From NCBI RefSeq assembly GCF_963664415.1, contig NZ_OY761440.1:1426001-1490000 (forward strand): a DNA stretch of 64,000 nt, given 5' to 3'. Positions 45,710 to 55,000 of this stretch are shown here, one piece after another. Under the pieces are notes generated by a model. That model was not told the origin of the DNA, made no database searches, and worked only from the letters and a program-made list of their open reading frames with translations. Source of the stretch: an uncultured Desulfobacter sp. (lineage in GTDB: Bacteria > Desulfobacterota > Desulfobacteria > Desulfobacterales > Desulfobacteraceae). Each line of letters opens with the position of its first letter. Positions within the stretch are counted from its first letter, which is position 1. The translations under genes and the position numbers were made by a program.

Positions 45710-46852
45710 TTACTCCAGTCGCTTCGATATTTTACGAAAGGCAAGACCCAGGAACAACAATGCCATAAACGCCAGCACCAGGGCATTGGGCAGCAATACG
45801 GGCCAGACATCTCCGGCGGCAAACAGGGTATGGGCAATGGTCACAAAATACCGGGCCGGAAAAAGATAGCTGATGAACTGAATGAATTTTGGTGTGGATT
45901 CAAGATCAAATATCAGGCCGGAGAGAAAAAATGCCGGTAAATACCCCGCCATAATGGAGGTTTGAGCCGCCACAAACTGGATGCGGATGGCCGCGGAAAG
46001 AAAAAGCCCGAACCCAAGGCAGGTGAGCATGAACAGGGAACTTAAGCCCACAAGTGCGCCCACGGAACCCCGGAACGGCACACCGAAAAGCGTCGTGCCC
46101 ACCACCACGGACAGACTCATACCTAACATGCCCAGGAAATAATAAGGCAAGGTTTTTCCCAACAGGATATCAATCTTTCGCAGGGGCGTCACCAGCATGG
46201 CTTCCATGGTGCCGCGCTCCCACTCCCGGGCAATGACCAGGGCCGTGAGGAGGATGCCGATGAGTGTCATGATCAAGACAATCAGGCCGGGAATCAGAAA
46301 ATACCGGCTGATGGCGGCCTCATTGAACCAGATGCGCTGGGATATGGACACCGGGGGAACCGCGGCGGTTTGTCCCCGGGCCACCCGCACGGATGCCCAT
46401 TTGGCACCAATGGTTTTTATATAGCCTTCAATGAGCCGGGCACGGTTGGCGTCGGTGCCGTTGATGATCAACTGGACCGGGGCTCTGTGACCTGTTTCGC
46501 TTCCTGCCGCTGCGCCTTCAACGATTGCCGTAAAATTATTTTGTATAAAGATAATGCCCTCGGCCTTGTGCGCCAGCACAAGAGCTTGGGCCTGGGCCAT
46601 GCTCTCGGCAGTCGTTATTTTGAAATTGGCGGAACCGGCAAAGCGTGCTGCAAGTTCCCGGGACATGGACCCATTATCTTGATTGACAAGGACCATGGGG
46701 ACATGTTCGGCATCCAGACTCACCCCATATCCGAAAATGATCAGCAACGCCAGGGGCATAACCAGGGCCAGGATGATGGAGCTGGGGTCCCGTAAAATCT
46801 GGAGGGTCTCCTTGCGCAGCACCCCGAAAAGGCGCATGAGAAATCTGTTCAT
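45710..46852 (-). CDS. ybhS: ABC-2 type permease, YbhS-like
   Basis: A 380-residue ABC-2 permease with the same layout as the 44586 product: an N-terminal helix (LRDPSSIILALVMPLALLII), a periplasmic domain, then VIAREWERGTMEAMLVTPLR and four or five helices. The start overlaps the ATPase stop by 4 nt. It is the partner subunit of a heterodimeric exporter. Confidence 0.88.
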   Translation of the reverse strand: MNRFLMRLFGVLRKETLQILRDPSSIILALVMPLALLIIFGYGVSLDAEHVPMVLVNQDNGSMSRELAARFAGSANFKITTAESMAQAQALVLAHKAEGIIFIQNNFTAIVEGAAAGSETGHRAPVQLIINGTDANRARLIEGYIKTIGAKWASVRVARGQTAAVPPVSISQRIWFNEAAISRYFLIPGLIVLIMTLIGILLTALVIAREWERGTMEAMLVTPLRKIDILLGKTLPYYFLGMLGMSLSVVVGTTLFGVPFRGSVGALVGLSSLFMLTCLGFGLFLSAAIRIQFVAAQTSIMAGYLPAFFLSGLIFDLESTPKFIQFISYLFPARYFVTIAHTLFAAGDVWPVLLPNALVLAFMALLFLGLAFRKISKRLE

Positions 46853-48669
46853 GACCGGTCTCCCTGGGAAAGAACGATAAAGGCATCATCCATGGTGGGA
46901 TCCGGGTTTTCCGGAGTCCGGGCCAGGCCTCGGATCTCCCCTGGTGTGCCCATGGCCAGGGTTTTGCCCCGGCTGATGATCACCATGCGGTCGCAGTATT
47001 CCGCCTCTTCCATAAAATGGGTGGTGACGATGACGGTCACCCCCTGTTCGGCAAACCCGTTGATGCGCAGCCAGAACTCCCGCCGTGCAAAGGGGTCCAC
47101 CCCGGAAGTGGGCTCATCCAGGAACAGGATATCCGGCTCGTGGAGCAAAGCCGTGGCCATGGAAAGACGCTGTTTGTACCCGCCGGGAAGCGCCCCGGCC
47201 GGTTTGTCCTGCCAATCGCCCAGCCCGAATTCGGCAAAGGCCCAGGCCATTCTCTCTTTGAGCCGGCTGCCGGAAAGCCCGTATGCCCTGCCAAAAAACT
47301 TGAAGTTCTCCGTCACGTTAAGCTGGCCGTAAAGTGAAAACTGCTGGGCCATATATCCCAGGCGTGCCCTGGCTTTGGCACGGGAGCGGCGCAGATTGCG
47401 GCCCGCAACCCGGATTTCCCCGGATGTGGCGGGTAAAAGTCCGCACAACATGCGGAATGTGGTGCTTTTTCCGGCGCCGTTGGGGCCCAGTAATCCGAAG
47501 ATTTCGCCTTGGCGGACATTAAGGGTGAGATTGGAAACCGCCGTAAAATCTCCAAACTTTTTGCATAAACGGTTTGTTATGACTGCCGCGTTATCCCCGG
47601 ACGACGGTTCCGTGACCCAAGGGGTTGTCAAATTCTGTGATGAGGCATGCAGCTGGGCATCTCCCTTTGGAACCAGGGCCATAAACGCATCTTCAAAAGA
47701 CGGGGCTGCCGCTGTTATTGTTTCGGCCGGGCGGTTCAGCAGGGTTGTAATCTTTTGCTTTCGAGCGTCCAGGGTATTGTCCTCGTCCGGGGATAATTCG
47801 CCGTCAACGACCACCCGCACCCGCCCGGATCGAATGGTGGCGTCTGAAATACCGTCCTGGCCTGCCAACCGGGTATAAATCTGTCTGCCCCGCATCTGTT
47901 CATCCGGTGCGGCAAGGAATACCCGGCCCTGCATTCCGGCGGTAAAGTCGTCCGGGCTGCCCTGGGCCAGAAGACGTCCCTGGTGAAGCACTTTAACCTG
48001 GTCGCAGCGTTGTGCCTCATCCAGATAGGCCGTAGAGACCAGAACCCCGATCCGCTCCTTTTCCACCAGGTCATAGACGATTTTCCAAAGCTCCCGACGG
48101 GAGACCGGGTCCACCCCCACGGTGGGTTCGTCCAGGAGAAGTAATTCAGGGGATTTTACCAGAGCACAGGCCAGGCCCAATTTCTGCTTCATGCCGCCTG
48201 ACAATGCCCCGGCCCGTCTTTTGGTATACGGGGCAAGATCAGTCATGGCAAGCAGCCTGTCAAAGCGGTCATGCCGCTCTTTTAATGCTACCCCCTGAAG
48301 ATCCGCATAAAGTCTTAAATTTTCGATGACGGTCAGATCCTGGTACAAACCGAATTTCTGGGGCATATACCCCACACGGCTCTGAATTTCCAGACTGTGG
48401 TCCACCGTGTCCAGGCCCAGCAGGGTCATTCGGCCGGCCGTGGGCACTAACAGCCCTGCAGCAATGCGGATAAGCGTTGTTTTCCCCGCACCGTCCGCAC
48501 CCACAAGGCCGGTCACCCGGCCCTGGAAAATTTTAAGGCTGATACCGTCCAGGGCCTGGATTTTTTTACCGCCTGGGGTATCAAAGGTTTTGCAGATACC
48601 GTCTGCATGCAACAGGGGCGCGTTTTCCACTCCCGTATCCTTTATTGGAGATGATACGATGCTGTTCAT
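46849..48669 (-). CDS. ybhF: Tandem ABC ATPase, YbhF-like
   Basis: About 606 residues with two nucleotide-binding domains. NBD1 has VGADGAGKTTLIRIAAGLLV, signature LSGGMKQKLGLACALV and Walker B ELLLLDEPTVGVDPVSRREL. NBD2 has LLGPNGAGKSTTFRMLCGLL, signature LPGGYKQRLSMATALLHEPD and DILFLDEPTSGVDPFARREF. Length and fused NBDs match YbhF (about 580) rather than RbbA, which also carries a permease. The ATG at 48669 is preferred over a GTG at 48681. It powers the two downstream permeases. Confidence 0.9.
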   Translation of the reverse strand: MNSIVSSPIKDTGVENAPLLHADGICKTFDTPGGKKIQALDGISLKIFQGRVTGLVGADGAGKTTLIRIAAGLLVPTAGRMTLLGLDTVDHSLEIQSRVGYMPQKFGLYQDLTVIENLRLYADLQGVALKERHDRFDRLLAMTDLAPYTKRRAGALSGGMKQKLGLACALVKSPELLLLDEPTVGVDPVSRRELWKIVYDLVEKERIGVLVSTAYLDEAQRCDQVKVLHQGRLLAQGSPDDFTAGMQGRVFLAAPDEQMRGRQIYTRLAGQDGISDATIRSGRVRVVVDGELSPDEDNTLDARKQKITTLLNRPAETITAAAPSFEDAFMALVPKGDAQLHASSQNLTTPWVTEPSSGDNAAVITNRLCKKFGDFTAVSNLTLNVRQGEIFGLLGPNGAGKSTTFRMLCGLLPATSGEIRVAGRNLRRSRAKARARLGYMAQQFSLYGQLNVTENFKFFGRAYGLSGSRLKERMAWAFAEFGLGDWQDKPAGALPGGYKQRLSMATALLHEPDILFLDEPTSGVDPFARREFWLRINGFAEQGVTVIVTTHFMEEAEYCDRMVIISRGKTLAMGTPGEIRGLARTPENPDPTMDDAFIVLSQGDRS

Positions 48670-48692
48670 ACCGTATTCCACCGTTTCCCGAA

Positions 48693-49706
48693 TCAGTCCG
48701 CAGGCCGGGCCTGGGGCTGATTCTCATCCACGGACACGGTCACGGGGGTGCCCAGACGCAGAATATCCTCCGGGTCTTTTACAAACACCCGGGTTTCGTA
48801 CACCAACTGTGTGCGCAGGTCTTCAGTGGCCACAGCCCGGGGGGTAAATTCCGCCACGGGTGAAATAAAACCCACCCATCCGTCCAGGGGCTGATCGGGT
48901 AACGTATCTGTGAAAATCCGGGCGGTCATGCCTATATTAATTTTTCCCAACATGGGTTCCGGGATATATGCCCGCACCCATTTAGGATCACTAAGCGCCA
49001 AAACAAAAGCGGGCTTTGAAGGCCCTGCAAGCTCCCCCTGTTCAAGAATTCTGGACTGGATGGTACCGTCGGCAGGGGCGGTCAAGGTCATGTCTGACAG
49101 GCGCACCTGCAGCTGGGCAAGGTCAGCCACAAGGGCATCAAACTGGTGGCGGGCGGCGGCGATATCCTCTTTGCGCGGACCTTCAATGAGGAGATCCAGG
49201 GCTTTCCGGCTTGCCGATAACTGGGCTCTTTCAACCTTTAGCTGGGCTTTTGCATCATCATAGTTCTGAATGCTGGTGGCCCCGGACCGGGAGGTGGCTT
49301 TGAGGCGCTTCACGTTTCGGGAAACATTTTCCACCCGGGCCCTGGCAGCCTGCACCTCGGCCCGGGCCTGGTCGATCTCCTGGGACCGGTTCCCCGCTTC
49401 CAGCTTGGCCACGGTCTCCTGCTGGGCCGCGATCCTGGCCTGCAACGCCTTAATGGCGGCATCAAGCTTTGTGGTGCGCAATTTTGCCAGCACCTGGCCT
49501 TTTTTCACACGCATGCCCTCTTCGACAAGCACCGTTTCAATTCGCTCCTGTTCGGTAAACGCAAGAACTGTGTCACGAATATCAATGGTACCGTAAATTT
49601 TGAAGGAGCCGGTATTTTCATCCTGTTTTTTGTTCTGATTTTGCCAATACATGTAAGCACCGGCTGCCGCAACAATCAGTATGATGACAGGGAATACTTT
49701 TTTCAT
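48693..49706 (-). CDS. ybhG: Membrane-fusion adaptor, YbhG/HlyD-like
   Basis: A 337-residue periplasmic adaptor. The membrane anchor is MKKVFPVIILIVAAAGAYMY, the first lipoyl half-motif VEEGMRVKKGQVLAKLRTTK, then a long coiled-coil hairpin (ALQARIAAQQETVAKLEAGN to LLIEGPRKEDIAAARHQFDA). The second lipoyl half is TLTAPADGTIQSRILEQGEL, and a beta-barrel with WVRAYIPEPMLGKINIGMTA follows. It links the ABC pump to an outer-membrane channel. It follows the TetR gene by 16 bp and probably shares its promoter. Confidence 0.9.
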   Translation of the reverse strand: MKKVFPVIILIVAAAGAYMYWQNQNKKQDENTGSFKIYGTIDIRDTVLAFTEQERIETVLVEEGMRVKKGQVLAKLRTTKLDAAIKALQARIAAQQETVAKLEAGNRSQEIDQARAEVQAARARVENVSRNVKRLKATSRSGATSIQNYDDAKAQLKVERAQLSASRKALDLLIEGPRKEDIAAARHQFDALVADLAQLQVRLSDMTLTAPADGTIQSRILEQGELAGPSKPAFVLALSDPKWVRAYIPEPMLGKINIGMTARIFTDTLPDQPLDGWVGFISPVAEFTPRAVATEDLRTQLVYETRVFVKDPEDILRLGTPVTVSVDENQPQARPAD

Positions 49707-49722
49707 AACTGTTTCCTTAGAC

Positions 49723-50385
49723 CTATTCGGTTGGTGGTGCAGCTATTGCCAGGGCATTGGTTACAACCACCCGTCGAATTTCTTCCAATTCTTGAGGGGA
49801 ATACCCTTCAAGGTCAAGCCCCCGGACAATGGTCTCCCGGGCCACCCGGAAAATGATCACCTGGCCCATGAGCGTCATGGCTTTAAATGTTGCCTGTCTG
49901 GGATCGGATTCCCCGGATGCCGCCATGATCAGTGTCGACAACGCATCAAGCACGGGTTTTAAGAACCCTTCAAAAATAGTGTCATAGGCAGGACTTGGGA
50001 ACATCTGCTCTCTCAGGATGATCCTGGAAAACCGCGGGCCTTGTTCCGAACCGGCAATAAAATTAATGAATCGTTCGAGAACAGCCTGGATCAACTTCCT
50101 GGCCTGCTTGGGCCCGTCTTTTTGGTTGAAGGTCATCCCGCCAATTTGTTCGAGCAGATCTCCGGCTTCATTTTTGATATGGCCGGCAATATGGTTAATG
50201 ACAGCCTGGTAAAGCCCACCCTTGCCTCCAAAATAATAGGGAATGGCGGCAATGTTCACATTACCTGCTTTGGCAATCATCCGAGTGGTAGCCGAATCAA
50301 AGCCGTGCCTGCCAAATACGTCTATGGCGGCTTCAAGCAGCCGCTCTTTAGTCTCGGATTTTGGTGTATTATCTTTTTTTGTCAC
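49723..50385 (-). CDS. cecR: TetR-family repressor, CecR-like
   Basis: A 220-residue TetR/AcrR regulator. The HTH (residues 12-60) reads KERLLEAAIDVFGRHGFDSA and TTRMIAKAGNVNIAAIPYYF. The C-terminal domain resembles DUF1956, as in E. coli CecR (YbiH). It is the first gene of the five-gene exporter operon, as cecR precedes ybhGFSR. A 20-bp perfect palindrome 44 bp upstream is the likely operator for autorepression. The inducer is unknown; CecR in E. coli affects sensitivity to cefoperazone and chloramphenicol. Confidence 0.85.
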   Translation of the reverse strand: MTKKDNTPKSETKERLLEAAIDVFGRHGFDSATTRMIAKAGNVNIAAIPYYFGGKGGLYQAVINHIAGHIKNEAGDLLEQIGGMTFNQKDGPKQARKLIQAVLERFINFIAGSEQGPRFSRIILREQMFPSPAYDTIFEGFLKPVLDALSTLIMAASGESDPRQATFKAMTLMGQVIIFRVARETIVRGLDLEGYSPQELEEIRRVVVTNALAIAAPPTE

Positions 50386-50428
50386 ATCGCCTCCCTATTT
50401 GAACTTTTAACACATTCTGCAAAGAATA

Positions 50429-50448
50429 TAATTCAATCGATTGAATTA
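50429..50448. promoter_or_regulatory. Palindromic operator of the CecR-like repressor
   Basis: TAATTCAATCGATTGAATTA is a perfect 20-bp palindrome, 44 bp upstream of the repressor start and ahead of the whole exporter operon. Size and symmetry suit a TetR dimer. Function is inferred from position. Confidence 0.65.
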
Positions 50449-50798
50449 ATCAAACGAATAATTCATAATAATAGCAACAAAAAAAGGACTTTATCAAGGA
50501 GCAAGCATAGACACTCTTGTAAATTTTATGTTTTATGAAAGAAAAAAAAATGATACTAATCACTATATCTGAAATGATTCCCCTTTATTTTTAGGAAATT
50601 AGAAGTGGGGGCCCTATTTCATTCTTGATGTGTAGTCGAACATCTTTCACCGACTGCATTATAACGCTCGACCAGACACGCGATATACTATTATGTATAC
50701 CTTCGTCTCTGATCATCTACCATGCCGTTTAGGCAGTTTTTTTTAAGACACCATCGGTTGGACTTTTTACAGGTTCATTATTCTTAGAAAGGTTGATT
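50449..50798. other. Intergenic space between exporter operon and LysM gene
   Basis: No gene is visible. The AT-rich left part should hold the minus-strand promoter of the exporter operon. AGAAAGG at about 50786 is the ribosome site of the LysM gene. Confidence 0.5.
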
Positions 50799-51653
50799 AT
50801 GGAAAATGCAAGTGTTTATATTGTAAAAAAAGGCGATACCTTGTGGGATCTGGCAGAAAAATATCTCAATGATCCAATAAGATGGCCGGAAATATGGCAT
50901 TTCAACAATAAACTATATGCCGCCCAAAGTTCAACTATGAGTATTAAACCCTCCATGCTCATAAAGAATCCCGACTTGATATTCGTCGGCCAAAAATTAT
51001 TGATCCCCACGTCCTATGATCACAGGCAGACCGTACAGCCCTCCCTGGAAAAAAATGGAAAGACCCCTGCCAAAGACAAAATCAGGATGATTCCCTATAA
51101 ATTTAAAATCGAAAACAAAATTTTTGAGACATATTTGCCTGGCGGATTCAAGGCAAAAATAAACATTAAGGGTGATTTAACCATTCAATCTGAAAAAACC
51201 ATTACCTGGGCAGCACTCAATACAGAAGGAATGGAACTAAAAGTGGCAAGGGAATATGAAACCCCATTAAACAGGTTGGTCACAGATTATCAATTAGGTA
51301 TAAACGAAAAAACCCGGCAAATAGAGTTTGCCTGTGGCGTAACAATGCATTCCAAAATACCATACGCACCCAAATACCAAGCACAAGTATCAATAAACCA
51401 ACTCACCGGTATGCCCAAATATATAACCACAATCTCCTATCCTCCAATTAAAGGGAAGCTCGGTCATTATTTTTATGCAGCGACCGGGTATTGTGTTGCC
51501 ATTGAAATAGAAAAATTGCCCGACATTGCACGCCGGGTACCCAGACCGATACCGGTACAACAGCCGGCAAAAGCACCATTAAGATCTCCTGGACCCGATT
51601 GGTTTTATATCGGGGGGGGGTCCTGCTCCTGGTGGGGGCGGCTGCCGTTGTAA
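50799..51653 (+). CDS. LysM-domain protein, frame broken at a G9 tract
   Basis: The first 45-65 residues form a LysM peptidoglycan-binding module (YIVKKGDTLWDLAEKYLNDP, then GQKLLIPTSYD) with no signal peptide. The next 200 residues (FKIENKIFETYLPGGFKAKI onward) were not recognised. The open frame runs through nine Gs at 51612-51620 and ends SCSWWGRLPL at 51653. With 7 or 10 Gs it would continue as VLLLVGAAAVVTATVVEDIV to a stop at 51823, giving a natural hydrophobic C-terminal segment. The gene is thus either phase-variable, recently broken, or miscalled by one base. Confidence 0.65.
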   Translation: MENASVYIVKKGDTLWDLAEKYLNDPIRWPEIWHFNNKLYAAQSSTMSIKPSMLIKNPDLIFVGQKLLIPTSYDHRQTVQPSLEKNGKTPAKDKIRMIPYKFKIENKIFETYLPGGFKAKINIKGDLTIQSEKTITWAALNTEGMELKVAREYETPLNRLVTDYQLGINEKTRQIEFACGVTMHSKIPYAPKYQAQVSINQLTGMPKYITTISYPPIKGKLGHYFYAATGYCVAIEIEKLPDIARRVPRPIPVQQPAKAPLRSPGPDWFYIGGGSCSWWGRLPL

Positions 51654-51823
51654 CCGCTACAGTTGTAGAGGATATCGTTACATTTGGCGCGGGAGTTGCT
51701 GACGATCCAGCATCCTTTGCTCTCGCAGCAACCATGACGGCAAGGGGCATAACACTTCTTAGAGGGGCCCAAATCACCGTAACGCAATTGGGGCGGGGAG
51801 CCGTTATGGCTCCAGCATTTTAA
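51621..51823 (+). pseudogene. Displaced C-terminus of the LysM protein
   Basis: This frame, open from the G9 tract to 51823, reads VLLLVGAAAVVTATVVEDIV, then TFGAGVADDPASFALAATMT and RGAVMAPAF. It contains one hydrophobic helix and has no ribosome site. It is the likely natural end of the protein starting at 50799. Its stop directly abuts the next ATG (TAAATG), as in an operon. Confidence 0.6.
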
Positions 51824-52639
51824 ATGAAAAATCTAAATCACACCCGGATTTTTATGTACAATATTGTTCTGGTCGCAACATTATTTTTTACCTCATGTCC
51901 GGATGCTGTCGAGCAGAACGCCGGGGCTCAATGCCTACAGATTAAACAAAAATACGGGATTGTCGTTGAAAAAATAGTCCGGACGTCTCAATTGCCCTCA
52001 TCTATTGTATTCCGGCAAAAAAACAAAGAAACGACTTTAGAACTTATTCCGCCGACAAAAGCTCAATTCTTCAACTATCTGAAGATACTCAACTTAGCTC
52101 TGGCGAAATATCCCGCAAGCCTGTTGGCTAAGCACCTGGATTTGGTCTATATCGGCGGCGGTTATCGGGAGAACGGGGGAATAATTACCGGATTGTACGA
52201 AAAACGAAAACTGTATCTATTTTATAATCATTCCCAAGGAGACAATAGTGACGCATTCCTTGAGCAGACCTTCCACCATGAATTTTCATCCATTTTAATA
52301 CAGGCATATAATTTTCCGGCATTTGAATGGTTGGCCCAGAACCCTAAAAATTTTGATTACATCATTAATCCCATAAAAATAAATGAATACATGAATTCAA
52401 TTACAACCTACCATCCGAACAAAGCTCAGTTGGAACAGGGCCTGGTATCAAGCTACGGCAAAGCCAACGCAGAAAATGATATCAACACCTATGCGGAACT
52501 TGTTTTTACAGATCCCGAAAAAATACAGAGTTACATCAGCACATACCCCATAATCAAACAAAAATACATCGTGCTTAAAACTTTCTATTTATCGATATCA
52601 CCGCATTTTGGTAAATTTTTTACAGCAGAGATAAATTAA
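51824..52639 (+). CDS. Hypothetical lipoprotein
   Basis: 271 residues. The signal MKNLNHTRIFMYNIVLVATL ends in FFTSC, a plausible lipobox. The middle region FLEQTFHHEFSSILIQAYNF with a later NDINTYAELVFTDPEKI suggests a zincin-like metallopeptidase layout (HHEF plus a downstream Glu), but a full HExxH is absent, so this is weak. It starts directly after the LysM frame and probably forms an operon with it. Function is not recognised. Confidence 0.6.
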   Translation: MKNLNHTRIFMYNIVLVATLFFTSCPDAVEQNAGAQCLQIKQKYGIVVEKIVRTSQLPSSIVFRQKNKETTLELIPPTKAQFFNYLKILNLALAKYPASLLAKHLDLVYIGGGYRENGGIITGLYEKRKLYLFYNHSQGDNSDAFLEQTFHHEFSSILIQAYNFPAFEWLAQNPKNFDYIINPIKINEYMNSITTYHPNKAQLEQGLVSSYGKANAENDINTYAELVFTDPEKIQSYISTYPIIKQKYIVLKTFYLSISPHFGKFFTAEIN

Positions 52640-52749
52640 AAATTTATACAACGGCACAGAATTCTAAACCCGCCCTCATTAGCGTAGCCAAGCCGATGCT
52701 ACATACAGATGCATCGGTTGCGGGCAGTGCGGTTGCGCCAAAGGCCGAG

Positions 52750-52936
52750 GTCCTGACTGACGTCCAGTTCAGACTGAATGCGCTCGGCTTCGCGTCGGGT
52801 CCGGTCGATAGCGTTATAGACCACTGACACGAGGCGCTACAATGCGCTTTCAGCGTGTCTATCCCTCCCCCTCAGGGTCGACGGTATTCTGGACCCCAAA
52901 ACACAGTCCGCGCTGGTTTCTGCATGCGCTTATTGA
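52750..52936 (+). pseudogene. Peptidoglycan-binding (PG_binding_1) fragment
   Basis: VLTDVQFRLNALGFASGPVD followed, in another frame, by VDGILDPKTQSALVSA reproduces the two helices of a PG_binding_1 domain. A stop (TGA at about 52826) and a frameshift separate the halves. It has no N-terminus. The local sequence is more GC-rich than its surroundings, which suggests a foreign or older fragment. The rest of 52640-53194 holds nothing recognisable. Confidence 0.6.
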
Positions 52937-53194
52937 GGGTAACGCATTACACCGGAAGTTTTAACAATGACGATGCCATCAGGAATGAAATTGCAGTGGA
53001 TTGAGGCTGCCTCACTACATTAGGGCTCAGAGTTGCTTATCTCAATAGGTTTGTTCAAGATTTCTATTTACCTTTGGCTGCTTCACTGATATTGAAATCG
53101 TGTCCTGTTTTTTTTAAACAAACCCAACATCATAAACCACGACCAAACCAAAAGAATTATAGATTATATTAGCAATAAAAAACTTGTAAATCCA

Positions 53195-53911
53195 ATGAGC
53201 AATATCCAAATAAAAAATGCTGTCGCTGATAATGTTGACGAAATAACAACATTGTATCTCAAATCCGTTCATACTCATTTTAAAGAAACTCTACCAGATG
53301 AAGAATTGGCCATGTGGAAATATGAAAATGAAAGCCAACGTTTTATGAATACAGAATTAGCAATAGAACTCAGGGAGATGGCTGAAAGAGATCAGCAGTT
53401 ACTTCAAGAGTTATTTGAGACAGGAGAGTTGCCGTCTGCAAAGTATCATCCTCAAATGCGGGCTCTACATGAAAGCAATACATCTGCACTTAAGGAAATT
53501 ATAAGAAAGTATGGTTGGCCGGGGATCTCCTTGGTAGGAGCCGAAGGTGCCGAGTCCGCTTGGCTAATCGCACAACATGCCGTTTCAGATACCAAGTTTA
53601 TGTCGGATTGCATCGAACTGCTGAAGATTGCCAAGGCTGCGGGAGACGTTGAAGGTTGGCAACTTGCGTTCCTTGAGGATCGTGTACGGACAATGTCCGG
53701 TAAGAATCAAATATATGGAACTCAGTTTAATGTCGATGAGGAAGGCTGGCCAATTCCCTGTCCTATTACCGAGCCTGAAACGGTCAATGAAAGAAGGAAA
53801 GCATTAGGCCTTAATTCTTTAGAAGAGCGGCTGGAGGAAATGCGCGAACGCGAACGACAACGTCGAACACAACAATCAGCAACAAAAGCATTGCAGCGAA
53901 AAAGCCGCTGA
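53195..53911 (+). CDS. DUF6624 protein with a GNAT-like N-terminal stub
   Basis: 238 residues. From about 60 to 185 it matches the DUF6624 pattern: IIRKYGWPGISLVGAEGAES, AWLIAQHAVSDTKFMSDCIE and YGTQFNVDEEGWPIPCPITE. The first 35 residues (IQIKNAVADNVDEITTLYLK) instead look like the start of a GNAT acetyltransferase, so the gene may be a fusion or a recombined cassette. The C-terminus is charged and helical (LEERLEEMRERERQRRTQQS). Function is unknown; the ribosome site is weak. Confidence 0.65.
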   Translation: MSNIQIKNAVADNVDEITTLYLKSVHTHFKETLPDEELAMWKYENESQRFMNTELAIELREMAERDQQLLQELFETGELPSAKYHPQMRALHESNTSALKEIIRKYGWPGISLVGAEGAESAWLIAQHAVSDTKFMSDCIELLKIAKAAGDVEGWQLAFLEDRVRTMSGKNQIYGTQFNVDEEGWPIPCPITEPETVNERRKALGLNSLEERLEEMRERERQRRTQQSATKALQRKSR

Positions 53912-54045
53912 ATAGGTCGTTAAAATAGCAAAGAATCAGAACTTTTGAGAAATAGCAGAGTGACGGATATGTATTAAAGCTCGCTTTTCTGGGGCGGTAT
54001 TGGGCACAACATCTTGTACCCTTCTTTATTCTGTTAGGGGAGGAC

Positions 54046-54073
54046 AATAATATATAAAATTTATTCTTGCGTT
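54046..54073 (+). repeat. 28-bp direct repeat left of the NYN gene
   Basis: The sequence AATAATATATAAAATTTATT followed by CTTGCGTT recurs with one change to the right of the NYN gene (54856-54875 plus 56316-56323, split by IS copy B). It frames the gene as an 810-bp unit. Confidence 0.7.
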
Positions 54074-54138
54074 TTATTATCGGAGAAGGATAATCTCCAT
54101 TAAGTTATCAGGGAATCCGTCATTAGGAAACAGACTTT

Positions 54139-54855
54139 ATGGATGAATCACAGCAAAGAATTGCATTATTCATAGACGCAGATAATGCCCCGGCATCTAA
54201 GTTTGAAAATGTACTTAGTGAGGTTGCAAAATACGGCGTTGTAACAATTCGAAAAGCATATGGAAATTGGAAGAATCCGTCATTAAAACCATGGGAAGAG
54301 CTACTTCACGAATATGCGATTCAGCCTATACAACAATATGACCTCTCGAAAGGTAAAAATGCTTCGGATATTGCCCTTGTGATAGATGCCATGGATGTTA
54401 TGTATACAAAAAATATAGATGTAATGTGTTTTGTATCCTCTGACTGTGACTTCACACCAATGGTTACGCGAGCATTAGCTGAAGGGAAAGTCGTTTTAGG
54501 GTTCGGTGAACGAAAAACACCTTCTCCATTTGTAAATGCATGTTCTAAATTTTTATTTTTGGATGAAGAAGCAGAGAAAAATGGAACTGTTCCCCAAAAG
54601 CCTCAGAATCTAAAGTCAGACACTAAGCTTATAAATTTATTGCGTCAAGCAATTGAAGCTACAGAAGATGATAATGGTTGGGCGGCCTTAGGCCCAGTGG
54701 GCTCTCATATATCGAACAAAACGTCTTTCGACAGTAGAAATTATGGATTTAAAAACTTGAGCAGCCTACTAAAGGCTATTGATTTATTTGAACTCAAACG
54801 GGGACCCGGAAATTCATTTTCGGTTAGAGACAACCGAAAGAGTAAATTAACTTAA
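54139..54855 (+). CDS. NYN-domain protein with LOTUS/OST-HTH
   Basis: 238 residues. The N-terminal NYN (PIN-like) nuclease fold has its acidic residues in RIALFIDADNAPASKFENVL, GKNASDIALVIDAMDVMYTK and CFVSSDCDFTPMVTRALAEG. The C-terminal OST-HTH/LOTUS module is LINLLRQAIEATEDDNGWAA to FKNLSSLLKAIDLFELKRGP. This layout is known for putative ribonucleases, some in defence islands. AGGAAA precedes the ATG. It is flanked by direct repeats and ends 20 bp before IS copy B. The specific RNA target is unknown. Confidence 0.82.
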   Translation: MDESQQRIALFIDADNAPASKFENVLSEVAKYGVVTIRKAYGNWKNPSLKPWEELLHEYAIQPIQQYDLSKGKNASDIALVIDAMDVMYTKNIDVMCFVSSDCDFTPMVTRALAEGKVVLGFGERKTPSPFVNACSKFLFLDEEAEKNGTVPQKPQNLKSDTKLINLLRQAIEATEDDNGWAALGPVGSHISNKTSFDSRNYGFKNLSSLLKAIDLFELKRGPGNSFSVRDNRKSKLT

Positions 54856-55000
54856 AATAATATATTAAATTTATTCTGATTATAACGGATTTAGGGGAAC
54901 AGCGACCAAAAAAGATCTAATCATTGGGAGGATGAAAAAACTTTATTTGTAACCTATTGAAATTAAAAGAGATTTCGGCTAGACTTTTTGCTAATAATTT

